From Bremia lactucae (taxonomy: Eukaryota > Oomycota > Peronosporomycetes > Peronosporales > Peronosporaceae): a stretch of DNA of 17,498 nucleotides. Positions 1-8,251 of this stretch are shown here, in pieces. The stretch spans positions 6,800,722-6,818,219 of the forward strand of contig NC_090615.1 in the NCBI RefSeq assembly GCF_004359215.1. The letters are read 5' to 3'. The notes below the pieces were generated by a model. That model made no database searches and had not been told where the DNA came from. It was given only the letters and a program-made list of their open reading frames with translations. Both the position numbers and the translations under genes were made by a program. Each line of letters opens with the position of its first letter. Position 1 is the first letter of the stretch.

Positions 1-195
1 GGATGACGCTGGGCGTCATCCCTCCTAATGTGAATGCACCCATGTGCATCACATCCACAAGGGTTGGTCACAAATGTGCACCACACCCGAGTGTTGGGTC
101 TAATTACTATTATTTAGTAATTGACCATCCCCTTAAGTACACCAAGTGTACTTAACGGGGACTGTGTAACATAGGGGCAACTTTAGCCCGTTACA
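1..195 (+). repeat. 3' part of a Ty3/gypsy LTR (solo LTR or end of an upstream element)
   Basis: This stretch matches 15766-15960 without gaps, with about 10 differences in 195 nt (about 95% identity by eye). It ends in GTTACA, as the right copy does. The right copy continues 322 nt further upstream to a TGTAACA start, so the window begins inside this LTR. The first 21 nt form a perfect 8-bp hairpin (GGATGACG, loop CTGGG, CGTCATCC). At 129-161 a 10-bp perfect stem (TTAAGTACAC / GTGTACTTAA, 3-nt loop) lies between CCCC and GGGG. No gag follows, so this is a solo LTR or the 3' LTR of an element lying to the left. Confidence 0.85.
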
Positions 196-526
196 GGTTG
201 GATTTGTAGTTTCTTACTGCATACTCGGCTGCTTTTCTGGTGAGACCTTTCCGGTAAACGTCCATGTATCGTAAAGCTTTTCGTGAGTCAGGTTGATGGT
301 TAAGGTTTGAAGCGGGAGAGTGGTTAGTGGTGATAACTGAGCCTGGGTGTACTCGGAGCCAATCATCAGGGCAAAAATTGTAAGGTCAAATAATTTAAAA
401 ATTGGCCACTTAAAATCTGAGCTTTCTGGTTTTAAGTGTCATGCACTGTACGTCCCCATCTAAAGTGTCAGCTTTAAAGTTTGGTGCACCACTTGAAAAA
501 TCCCAGGGAGGATCTAATAGCCAAAA
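196..526. other. intergenic region and presumed RPN5 promoter
   Basis: No coding frame is supported here. The sequence just after the LTR does not resemble the leader that follows the right-hand LTR. A 9-bp perfect inverted repeat, CACTTAAAA (407-415) and TTTTAAGTG (430-438) with a 14-nt loop, lies about 90-120 bp upstream of the RPN5 start codon. No TATA box or yeast-type proteasome control element was recognised. Confidence 0.4.
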
Positions 527-1975
527 ATGAGCGCAGAGGAGATCGGTAAGAAGGCGGACCTGGGCCCAGAATTCCAGCGCGTCCTGCCTGAGGCGCAGTC
601 TTTAGCATCTAGTGGCAATCTGGAACGCGCATGTGACATGCTAATGGCGCTTGAGAAGCAGGCGCGGCTCGCAAATGACGTGGCAACGCTGAAAGAGGTC
701 GTGAGCTCCATTTTGACCCTATGTGCACAACACAAGCGCTGGGATATGCTCCAAGCCCACGTCGCGCTCTTACCCAAGCGTCGTGCGCAGAAATCGTCTG
801 CCATTACTGTTGTCGTACAGCGTGCGATGGGATTTTTATCGGAAGCGCCGTCGGACGCAATAAAAATGGAGCTCATTTATGCCCTTCGCACTGTGTCCGA
901 AGGCAAGATTTTCTTAGAAAAAGAACGTGCGACTTTGACGCAGATGCTATCATGTATGAAAGAGGCACAAGGGGAGATTGACGAGGCCGCGAGTATCCTT
1001 CAGGAGGTCCACGTCGAGACGTACGGGGCCATGACGAAGCTCGAGAAAACCAAGTACATTTTGGAGCAGGTGCGGTTAACATTGGCGACACGAGACTATG
1101 TACGTGCCAATATCTTGGCAAAAAAGATTTTGCGTCGGACTTTGGAAGAAAAAGAGTTTCAAGAGTGCAAACTTAAATTTTACCATTTGATGATTGAGTA
1201 TGATACGCACGAGAACCATCCGTTGGAGCTCTGCCGACACTGGATGGCCATCTTGAATACGGAAATGGTCAAAGAAAAGGAAGAATTGTGGAAGAAAGCG
1301 CTTGAGCACGCGACGATTTTTGTCGTGCTTTCGGCATTTTCGACTCTACAAAGCGATCTGCTCCATACGTTGGCGCGTGAGAAATTGATGGAAAAAGTAC
1401 CCGAGTTTGCCGCCGTATTAAAAAATTTCACGACGCGAGAGATCATTGCGTTTCCAATGAAAGAGGACGCGTTGCTGAAGCGCCATTCGATCTTTCACAA
1501 TGTCGAACGGGGTACCGAGTGGTGGAACACTCTGCACACTCGCGTGGTGGAGCACAATATTCGCGTCGTGGCTGAGCACTATGAGCGGATTCGTTTGCCG
1601 CACCTTGCAAATATGATTGGATTGTCGGAAGATGTATGATTGGTTTCTTTTTTAATATTGGAATATGTGACTAATATTTGTGGTTGAAATTGTCAGGTGA
1701 CGGAGAGCAATATCTCGACACTTGTGAGCGAAGGAGCCATTTACGCCAAAATTGATCGGCCTGCGAAGCTTGTATCCTTCCACAGACCTCTTTTACCCGA
1801 GGAACAGTTATCGAATTGGTCCAGTATGTCTTTTGTCGTTATTAATTAATGCAAAGGTGTTCTATTTAACGTTGTGTTATCTTGACGAATGCCAGCGGAT
1901 ATTTCCCAATTGCTTCGACTCGTGGAGACGACGTGCCACTTAGTCAACAAGGAAAACATGATTCATAAAATTTAA
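527..1975 (+). CDS. RPN5: 26S proteasome regulatory subunit RPN5 (PSMD12)
   Basis: This encodes a non-ATPase scaffold subunit of the 19S lid, which helps hold the deubiquitinase module and dock the lid on the proteasome. The sequence supports three exons: 527-1633, 1697-1823 and 1896-1975. The introns are GT-AG, of 63 nt (1634-1696) and 72 nt (1824-1895). The spliced product is 437 aa, against about 445-456 aa in yeast and human. The N-terminal two thirds are helical TPR-like repeats ('SGNLERACDMLMALEKQARL'). A PCI/winged-helix module follows at about residues 240-410 ('RLPHLANMIGLSED', then 'VSEGAIYAKIDRP'). The last exon supplies the characteristic C-terminal helix ('TTCHLVNKENMIHKI'). The start was chosen as the first in-frame ATG, in an A-rich context (CCAAAAATGAGC). 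All junctions keep frame and no lesions are visible. It lies tail to tail with the pICln gene, 133 bp away. The long antisense frame at 514-876 is a shadow. Confidence 0.95.
1634..1696 (+). other. RPN5 intron 1
   Basis: A 63-nt intron with GTATGA donor and TGTCAG acceptor. Reading through it gives a stop after two codons, whereas splicing restores the conserved continuation 'LSED-VTESNISTLVSEG'. Confidence 0.9.
1824..1895 (+). other. RPN5 intron 2
   Basis: A 72-nt intron with GTATGT donor and GCCAG acceptor. Splicing joins 'EEQLSNWS' to 'TDISQLLRLVETTCHLV', as expected for the RPN5 C-terminus. Confidence 0.9.
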
Positions 1976-2108
1976 GTGGGCTACCGTGCTGCATATCGCA
2001 TGAGCCAACCAGTCTTAGTAATCAATAATTCAACGCCGCCGTACATGTGCATTCTCACGCATACTTTGTGGCAAATAAAAAAAGACTATCATAACTCGTT
2101 GACCCATT

Positions 2109-2782
2109 CTAAAGCATACTGTCTTCATCGGCATCGTCGAACTGCCCAGTTTCCATCGTTGAGTGGTCCAATTCCGGAGACACTTGCAAGATCGAGTCAA
2201 AATGCGCAACCAGTTGCGCTGCTCGAGCTCCATCAGCCACCTCATTTTCATCACAAATCCAGTCATCGTCGTCTTCATTGTCGTCATCCGGATTAAGCTC
2301 CGCCGACTTGCAAAACGCATCGAATATTTCTTGTACTGCACATCAATTTCAGACAAAAATTTGAGTCATGTTGCCTTACAGCAGAAGACAAAATACATAC
2401 AAGTCTTGTCGGTAGTAGGCACAAAACGGACTTCCGACACAACGTCTTGGTGACTGATCTGACAATATAAGCATGGCTTTGGAAAAGCCGTGGGGTCTCT
2501 CGATAAAGCATGCAGCGTAATTACACTCATTTCCCATGCATAACCAACGCTTGTTTCCATTGCCGCTTTCAGCCAAATGACGCGGCTTGTGGTCACGAAT
2601 AAAGTTCCAGAAGACTCGAGCACCTGAGTTTCACTATCGTCTTCCTCGCCCATAGTGCTATTTGATAAATTCATCTCCACATTAGCAAAACTAGCTAACA
2701 AAAACTCCTCATCGTCGCAACCGCCTGTGCGCATAAGCGGCACACGATCGACGCCCAGGTCTGCCAACGTCAAGACGTCCAT
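2109..2782 (-). CDS. CLNS1A: methylosome subunit pICln (CLNS1A family)
   Basis: pICln is a cytosolic chaperone that sequesters Sm proteins and delivers them to the PRMT5 methylosome during snRNP assembly. The model has two exons read leftward, 2782-2380 and 2335-2109, with a 44-nt intron, giving 209 aa (human about 237). Exon 1 carries the PH-like fold, with family landmarks 'GTLFVTTSRVIWL', 'ISLHALSRD'-like 'ITLHALSRDPTAF', and 'SEVRFVPTTDKT'. Exon 2 continues with 'QEIFDAFCKSAELNPD', a run of Asp/Glu, and an acidic tail ending 'DADEDSML'. An upstream in-frame ATG at 2854 would add 24 residues; 2782 is preferred because the upstream part lacks family resemblance and is AT-rich, but the choice is not certain. 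The gene follows the DIS3L2-like gene on the same strand, 112 bp downstream of its stop. No lesions are visible. Confidence 0.88.
2336..2379 (-). other. pICln intron (44 nt)
   Basis: GTAAGG donor and TGTGCAG acceptor on the minus strand. Read-through hits TGA after 'CCKAT'. Splicing joins 'MYFVFC' to 'LQEIFDAFCKSAELNPD', which restores family similarity. It is the shortest intron in the window. Confidence 0.8.
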
Positions 2783-2894
2783 TTTGTCTGAGATCAACGA
2801 TTGGTCAAAATGCGATATGAAGTTGAAATGATGTGAATATTTTATAAAACACAAATAATCATTTTTACGAAGTTGTTTTCGTGTTTAAAATGGT

Positions 2895-5800
2895 TTAATT
2901 CTTCTCCCCGATGATGCTAAACGCCAAATTAGGAGGCATCTTTTTCGTCGTTGACACGCGCATTCGAAGGTGCTTCATGAACTTCACAATAAGGACCATT
3001 TTTGATACACCCTTCTTGCAATTGTCTGTATCTTCCATTCTCAATTCTCTGTTCGTGATTATCTCGGGCAACTCAATCGATAGCTCCGAGGTCTTTCCAT
3101 TCCACGTTCCCTTCAAACAAAGTTCCTGAAGAATAAGGCGCTTTTCAAGCCCAAGTTCTAATATAAACACCGTAAAACTCTTCTGTCCCACACTCAGCAC
3201 AACACCTGTCGCTTCAATGTCACCACAATGTTGTGCATATGAGCACAAAAAGACCTGATCGCACTCGATTTCAGCACATTTCGACGCCAAATTCTTCTCA
3301 TTGCAATTTTGAGCAACTGAAGTCAACTCCAATCTTTTCGACTCAAAGTCCTTCGTTTGAATTGATATGTTCGTCAAACTTTTCTCAAGCAACCGATGCA
3401 CCACAACATCGGCATATCGACGAATGGGCGACGTAAAGTGCGTGTAGTATGGAATATTCAGCGCATAATGGCGCCATGAATCGACAGAAGCTTCATTGCC
3501 AGCCACAATATACTCAGCAGGCTTCATTGGTTTCGTAATTAATGCTTGCACAATGACAAACGTTGTTTCACCTTCGTCGTTTCGAACACGTTCAAGGGAT
3601 TTCGCCAACTGCCTTGTCGATTGTCCGTCCAATTGAATACCACTTTTATCAAGTTGTTTGATTGCTTGATCCATTGCTCGTGTAACGGGAGGGGGATGAT
3701 GCCGTAAGAACGCCAAAGGACCATGGAAACGAAGCGTTTGCTGAGCAACGAGGTAATTTGCCAAGAGCATGTATTCCTCAACAAGACGATTGCTGTCTTT
3801 CTGCTCGTACGATCCATATCGAGTCGGATTCCCCATTGAATTCAGCGAAAACACGAGCTTCATATTGTCTAAAGAGATTGCCCCCGTCTCGAATCGCATC
3901 GCACGGCGATTGGCACCAATGCTCCACAAATCTTTCACACTTTGGATCACGGATGCGTTCGTGATATGAGGATTCGCATCCGGAATGGGCCGTCGATCCA
4001 TTACCCACGCATCGACATTGTCACAATGAATGACTCCATCCAGCATCTTCTGAGCAGAGCTATAGTCGAGCTTGCAGCACGAGCGGATAATGGACTTTCC
4101 AAACCACGGTTCGACACCGTCAACTAGCGTACCATCGACATGCATTTGCCACACAACAGAAAACGCCAGACGATCGACTTGCGGCTGGAGCGAGCACAGC
4201 TTTTCACAGAGAAGTCGCGGCAGCATTGGCAACACACGATTAGGAAGGTAGACACTAGTTGCTCGAGAGCGAGCTTCGTGATCCAGCCGTGAGTTGGGCT
4301 CAATAAAATATGTGACATCTGCAATGTGCACACCAATTTCAAATTTCGTACGAGCTTCGTCAACGGCACGAATGTGCAGCGCGTCGTCCAAGTCACGAGC
4401 GTTGGACGGGTCGATACTAAAGATTTGCGTTGCACGAAAATCCCGTCGCGTTTGAACCTCCACGTCCGGAATCTCCCACTTCTCGCCGCTTAATCCGTAC
4501 TTTTCATCAAGCTCATTCAGTATGGTACTATCAAAGTCGAGTGTATGGGCTTGCAAGCCATGTTTCAATATGATAGCGGAGATACCAGTTTCGATGCCCG
4601 TGTACTCCCCCAGTGTCTTGATAAACTCGCCCGTTGGACTTTGGGACTTGGTTGGCCATGTCTTGATGCGACAGAAACAAAGCATCGTCTTGGAATACAA
4701 CAAAGGGTGGCGAATAAATTCGTCTGGAAGCTGAAGCTTTGGAATCCGAATCCGTCGCGGGAGTCGTTGGTCGTCTGCGTGAAAGTACGCAAAGTTATCG
4801 TTTATTGAAAGCGGTGTTTTCATGTCTTTGACCTTCGTGGCGGCCTCTAAAGAACCAACAAACCCATTGGAATTGCCCTGCGCAAGAACAAACACCACAG
4901 TCCCCGTCGGACGGCGACCAGATCGACTTATGCGCTCGTTGAGATGTTTCATACTCTGCCTGAGTAAATCAGCAGAGTCGTTGCTCTTATCCAAGTGCTT
5001 AAAAAAATTCTCGTCCGTATCGACACTAGGAAGCCACAGAGAATGCAAGGCATTCTCATTATCTGTAGTATTCGAAGAGATTGACTGAACTACGGACGTC
5101 TTGATTGCTTTAACGTTGCCGTCATCGTTAAGAGGTTTCCACTGCGATTCGGGATGCAATCGGACCGCAACGACGTCGTTATCTAATGCACGATTGCGAT
5201 TCTGCATCCCTTTAATCAAAACATCCATCGATAAGCCATCAACCGTGATGTATCCATCCATGCAATAGTTGGCGTTGACACGAAGTTTGCCTTGGACGAG
5301 CTTTCCTTTCTCAAGTCCTCGAACGACGACGTCGCGGTCTAAATACTTTGAGAACTGAGTCATCTGATCATTACGATTCAAGCTTCTACTTGCCAATGCT
5401 TTTTTAATTTTATCAGTTTCATTTGAAGATGACGGAGCTTGTATCACATTTTGCATTTTCTTGGTTTTAAGTGCTTCTTTTTGAAGCTTGATTTCCTTCT
5501 TCTTAGTACCATTCATCGCCTCAACCGGCTCCTTGCCATGCTCTCCTTCCTCAACATGACCATTGGCCCTGCTGACAATGCTTACTTTTTCTGTTACTGC
5601 ATTTGTCTTCTTGACTTTGTCTGTTTTCTCCACCCTACCGTCTTGAGCCTCTAGTGACTCCAGCAGCTTTTCACCCTGCCTCAATTTCTTTTCCTTCTTT
5701 GTCTCTTCATGAGGCCTTTTCATCGACTCCACCTCCTGTTGTTTCTTTGTTTCGATTCCTGCCTTCTTACTTGCTTTCTTCCTTTTACTTTTACTTTTAC

Positions 5801-6134
5801 ACAGAGCACTAGCACAACATTTTGCCGTGGCCACAATGTCCAATTCACGTTCTAAATCCACCAGCACAAAGCCAGCTCCACCAAATGTATCGACCACCTC
5901 GTTATACTCACTCTCCGAGGTTTCATCAAAGCCTGCGGTCGCATCCATGTCCTGTTCCGTTCTCACGTCGTTCGGGTGCCGCTTCGTCCGTCTAGACTTG
6001 GCTTTCGCGCCCTGAAACTCTGGTTGCAGAACAAGATTTGCAATTCGGCTCTTTGGCCTATGAGCTTCACTTTGGGTAGACGATATAGCTTCATCGCCCA
6101 GCGCCTCATGCCACGACGTTTTCACACGCGCCAT
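2895..6134 (-). CDS. DIS3L2: DIS3L2-type RNB 3'-5' exoribonuclease
   Basis: A single uninterrupted frame of 1079 aa for a processive RNase II-family exonuclease. Order of parts: a basic, Lys/Glu-rich low-complexity N-terminus (about 1-255, with 'KSKSKRKKASKK' near 110); cold-shock domain 1 (about 258-335, 'DVVVRGLEKGKLVQGKLRVN'); cold-shock domain 2 (about 408-535, from 'RPTGTVVFVLAQG'); the RNB catalytic domain (about 560-910); and a C-terminal S1-like domain (about 975-1060). The four metal-binding aspartates are present in 'IDPSNARDLDDALH' at D575, D581, D583 and D584, with RNase II spacing. The distal 'TSPIRRYADVVVHR' motif is at 901-914. There is no N-terminal PIN nuclease domain, which argues for DIS3L2 over DIS3/RRP44; this class favours oligouridylated cytoplasmic RNA. 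Human DIS3L2 is about 885 aa, so the N-terminal extension is long. The start ATG has a strong context (GCCACCATGG). The enzyme appears catalytically complete. Confidence 0.93.
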   Translation of the reverse strand: MARVKTSWHEALGDEAISSTQSEAHRPKSRIANLVLQPEFQGAKAKSRRTKRHPNDVRTEQDMDATAGFDETSESEYNEVVDTFGGAGFVLVDLERELDIVATAKCCASALCKSKSKRKKASKKAGIETKKQQEVESMKRPHEETKKEKKLRQGEKLLESLEAQDGRVEKTDKVKKTNAVTEKVSIVSRANGHVEEGEHGKEPVEAMNGTKKKEIKLQKEALKTKKMQNVIQAPSSSNETDKIKKALASRSLNRNDQMTQFSKYLDRDVVVRGLEKGKLVQGKLRVNANYCMDGYITVDGLSMDVLIKGMQNRNRALDNDVVAVRLHPESQWKPLNDDGNVKAIKTSVVQSISSNTTDNENALHSLWLPSVDTDENFFKHLDKSNDSADLLRQSMKHLNERISRSGRRPTGTVVFVLAQGNSNGFVGSLEAATKVKDMKTPLSINDNFAYFHADDQRLPRRIRIPKLQLPDEFIRHPLLYSKTMLCFCRIKTWPTKSQSPTGEFIKTLGEYTGIETGISAIILKHGLQAHTLDFDSTILNELDEKYGLSGEKWEIPDVEVQTRRDFRATQIFSIDPSNARDLDDALHIRAVDEARTKFEIGVHIADVTYFIEPNSRLDHEARSRATSVYLPNRVLPMLPRLLCEKLCSLQPQVDRLAFSVVWQMHVDGTLVDGVEPWFGKSIIRSCCKLDYSSAQKMLDGVIHCDNVDAWVMDRRPIPDANPHITNASVIQSVKDLWSIGANRRAMRFETGAISLDNMKLVFSLNSMGNPTRYGSYEQKDSNRLVEEYMLLANYLVAQQTLRFHGPLAFLRHHPPPVTRAMDQAIKQLDKSGIQLDGQSTRQLAKSLERVRNDEGETTFVIVQALITKPMKPAEYIVAGNEASVDSWRHYALNIPYYTHFTSPIRRYADVVVHRLLEKSLTNISIQTKDFESKRLELTSVAQNCNEKNLASKCAEIECDQVFLCSYAQHCGDIEATGVVLSVGQKSFTVFILELGLEKRLILQELCLKGTWNGKTSELSIELPEIITNRELRMEDTDNCKKGVSKMVLIVKFMKHLRMRVSTTKKMPPNLAFSIIGEKN

Positions 6135-6160
6135 GGTGGCTTCTTTTCAAGTAGTGAACC

Positions 6161-6167
6161 ATTTATA
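6161..6167 (-). promoter_or_regulatory. TATA-like motif upstream of the DIS3L2-like gene
   Basis: TATAAAT on the minus strand, 27-33 bp before the start codon. That is close to the ATG, so if used it would give a very short leader. It could be chance in AT-rich DNA. Confidence 0.2.
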
Positions 6168-6212
6168 GCAAACATACGGAACTGGTGGACTGTCATCTCA
6201 CATTGCTTGAAA

Positions 6213-6253
6213 CGACAATTTTGACAATATTTCCAACGCTCACAAAATTGTCG
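6213..6253. promoter_or_regulatory. 10-bp perfect inverted repeat in the DIS3L2-like promoter region
   Basis: CGACAATTTT (6213-6222) pairs perfectly with AAAATTGTCG (6244-6253) across a 21-nt loop, about 80-120 bp upstream of the DIS3L2-like start codon. It may be a dimeric factor site or chance. No other feature explains it. Confidence 0.3.
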
Positions 6254-6463
6254 AAGTCAAACTTTAGGGGCCTGTTAACCGAAAACTAAGTTTCATTATA
6301 TCAAATTATACGGAAGAACATCCTATTGTCATTTTTTCTAAGTAAAAAATGTAAGCCAGGCTACTGACCGTATGAAGATTACGCTTTCGCGTTCTGCTAT
6401 CACAGAGCTAACCATCTTCAATGGGAGGTTATGTAATGGGGCACACATCGGTTGGACAACCGT

Positions 6464-6745
6464 TGTTGTGGTACATTTACTTTATGGGTAAAATACCCTG
6501 TTATCTAATTTTAAAATAGTTGGTTCCTTAAATCCCATTTATTATGGGTAACAAATGTGGTCGCCGCCAGATATAAATCTGGCGGCCAAAATCTATTTAT
6601 TTAGGTAGGGTAAGGTTTTTAGATTTAAATAATTAAACAAATTGCAATTCCCTTTCGATCTTAAAGCGTTAAGTGCCTTCCTAAGGCTTGCGCATTGATC
6701 TGTAAGAGATATAAGCCTTTCTAAGGTATATCCTCTTGGGAACTA
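6464..6745 (+). mobile_element. possible Copia-like LTR remnant
   Basis: The stretch begins TGTTGTGGTACA, a common style of Copia LTR start. It contains a perfect 10-bp hairpin (GCCGCCAGAT 6563-6572, loop ATAA, ATCTGGCGGC 6577-6586) and could end at a CA near 6745, just before ACTTGGTTCTGC. No second LTR, no certain primer-binding site and no open gag frame are visible. The right boundary is a guess and the whole call is tentative. Confidence 0.3.
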
Positions 6746-7281
6746 GTAGCAACTTGGTTCTGCGAACCCCTGATTCCCTTGAACTAGGATTCCTTAAGCT
6801 TTAATAGCTTGTACAACTCGGTGGTACAAGTACATCTTGGACTTGCAGCAATCGTGGCAACCCCATACTTTTTAAGCTCCAGTCATTGACTTTGAGCTGG
6901 ACAAAGGCCGAGTTCTACCGAAAGTATGCCATCGTAACTAAATATTCGAATGATCGCGTCCAGCATTTTTGATATAAGATCTGACGATGCAACATTTACG
7001 CATCAATATTTGATAGGCTTAATGGTACCCATGAGCTCTTTGTCAGTACCGTATAAATAACCTAGACAGTGTTTGTAAACAATATAACTTCGTCGAAGCC
7101 CACGCGACCCACAACAGTAGAACCTGCCAAAATTATAATGCTTAAACGCCTCCTGATTATAAATTTAGAGAGGTTATACTTCAGACAGGTGTACTCCTCC
7201 CAAAAAAATTAATTATTTTGCTTTTTTGGAGTATATGGTTAAAAGAAAGGCCCCCAAGATTAACTCAGCAGCACATCAACA
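6746..7281. other. AT-rich non-coding stretch, probable repeat debris
   Basis: No supported gene. The stretch from 6746 to about 6930 may be decayed retroelement leader or gag sequence. At 7196-7230 an imperfect inverted repeat (CTCCCAAAAAAA facing TTTTTTGGAG) lies upstream of the pogo-like remnant and might belong to its 5' end, but this is not established. Confidence 0.3.
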
Positions 7282-7930
7282 ATGCCTCTGAGAGGAGCCC
7301 GCCACACCACCATAGCGGACGATGTCCGTGTGGCTATCTGCAAGCATCACACAGAGAATCCCGCACTGACTCAGGCTCAGCTTGTCAATTGGCTTTAGGA
7401 CAATAATCAGCTGAGGTTTAGCCAGGCGACGGTCTCGAACACGCTTAAGAGGAAGGCAGACCTTCTTCGGCTTTCAAAGGACAGCAACATGAATGCCAAG
7501 CGGCAGCGTGCAGTCAATTATCGGCTGATGGAATCAGCTCTGCTGGCTTGGTGTACTGCTCACCAGGATCGCATTAATCTCGGCCGAGACCTTGTCCGTG
7601 AACATGCAGAGCGGATTCTGGACCGTCTTCGTCCAGGACATGAACCATTTCAGTTTTCCAATGGATGGCTGGAATTCAATAAAGCTCGGAATGGAATCGC
7701 TCCTACCGCCGCTTCGGAGAGAGCGGCTCGGTGAACTGGTTGCTGTGGAGGATGCCTTTCACCCCTACGTGAGGTCATAATCAGTATGAATAAAAGGATA
7801 TCTACAACATGGATGAAACTGGTTTGTTCTATCGGATGCAGGTAAGCACCCTGCAAAGGACATCAAATTTTATTATCTGGTGGCTAATGCACCTCTTCTG
7901 TTTAAGGAGCTAAACGATCCTATCAATCTT
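7282..7930 (+). pseudogene. pogo/Tc5-like transposase remnant (CENP-B-type DNA-binding region and start of DDE domain)
   Basis: Frame 1 from ATG 7282 reads a helix-turn-helix transposase N-terminus ('VRVAICKHHTENPALTQAQL', then 'SQATVSNTLKRK'). It is interrupted by TAG at 7396-7398, then continues open to 7734 through a Tc5/CENP-B second helical domain with 'FQFSNGWLEFNKARNGI'. A frameshift near 7690 moves the expected continuation ('RSYRRFGESGSVN') to another frame. At 7797-7844 'DIYNMDETGLFYRM' marks the start of the DDE catalytic domain and its first Asp. Only a short collapsed piece follows ('VANAPLLFKE' near 7880-7910, perhaps the second catalytic region), so most of the DDE domain is deleted. 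In active relatives this enzyme cuts and pastes the element at TA sites. This copy is dead. Confidence 0.75.
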
Positions 7931-7992
7931 ATAATGCGTTTTCTGACGTGACACATTAATATGCCGCTCATAAGGAAGCCTTACCAGCTCCT

Positions 7993-8048
7993 CACTAGTA
8001 AATTTATATCAAATATTGACTAATCTGAATAAATATTTGACACCCTTG
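7993..8048 (+). repeat. 56-bp inverted repeat, left copy
   Basis: It begins CACTAGTAAATTTATATC and ends GACACCCTTG. Aligned without gaps to the reverse complement of 9215-9270, it shows 9 mismatches in 56 nt (84% identity), and similarity stops sharply at both ends. The two copies face each other across about 1.17 kb containing MSH5-like exon remnants, as terminal inverted repeats of a DNA element would. No matching target-site duplication was found. Confidence 0.7.
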
Positions 8049-8168
8049 AATTCTTTGTCCTCGTACCGCTTCACGCTTTCAAGTAACGCATTTTACGCTT
8101 TGCGCGAAACGCAGTCCCTTTATCCTATTCGACAGGTTCCAAGTATGCTGTTTAATGCCCTTGGTGAG

Positions 8169-8251
8169 TGTCCGTGTAGATATTTGCAAGCCAAGCACTT
8201 ACAAAGTCATGTAATCCGGGAATCTAGCGTAGACTAATCAATATGAATAAA
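8169..8251 (+). repeat. short fragments resembling the pogo-like element upstream
   Basis: 8169-8191 matches 7323-7345 at 20 of 23 positions, and 8236-8251 matches 7779-7794 at 15 of 16. They are in the same order and strand but 44 bp apart instead of 433. This fits an internally deleted derivative of the pogo-like element, though the blocks are short. Confidence 0.3.

Noticed and set aside
514..876. 120-codon minus-strand open frame
   Set aside because: It lies antisense to the clearly conserved first exon of RPN5 and has no motif of its own.
2030..2356. 108-codon minus-strand frame as a separate gene
   Set aside because: It is the wrong frame across pICln exon 2. The correct frame continues the pICln protein after the 44-nt intron.
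2783..2854. Upstream ATG (2854) as the start of pICln
   Set aside because: The extra 24 residues are AT-rich and unlike the family. The ATG at 2782 fits better, although the earlier start cannot be excluded.
3539..4435. Several minus-strand frames of 70 to 100 codons within 3539-4435
   Set aside because: These are alternate-frame shadows of the RNB exonuclease domain.
8016..8237. 73-codon plus-strand frame starting in the left inverted repeat
   Set aside because: It has no recognisable motif and overlaps the repeat, the pogo-like fragments and the far end of the MSH5-like remnant.
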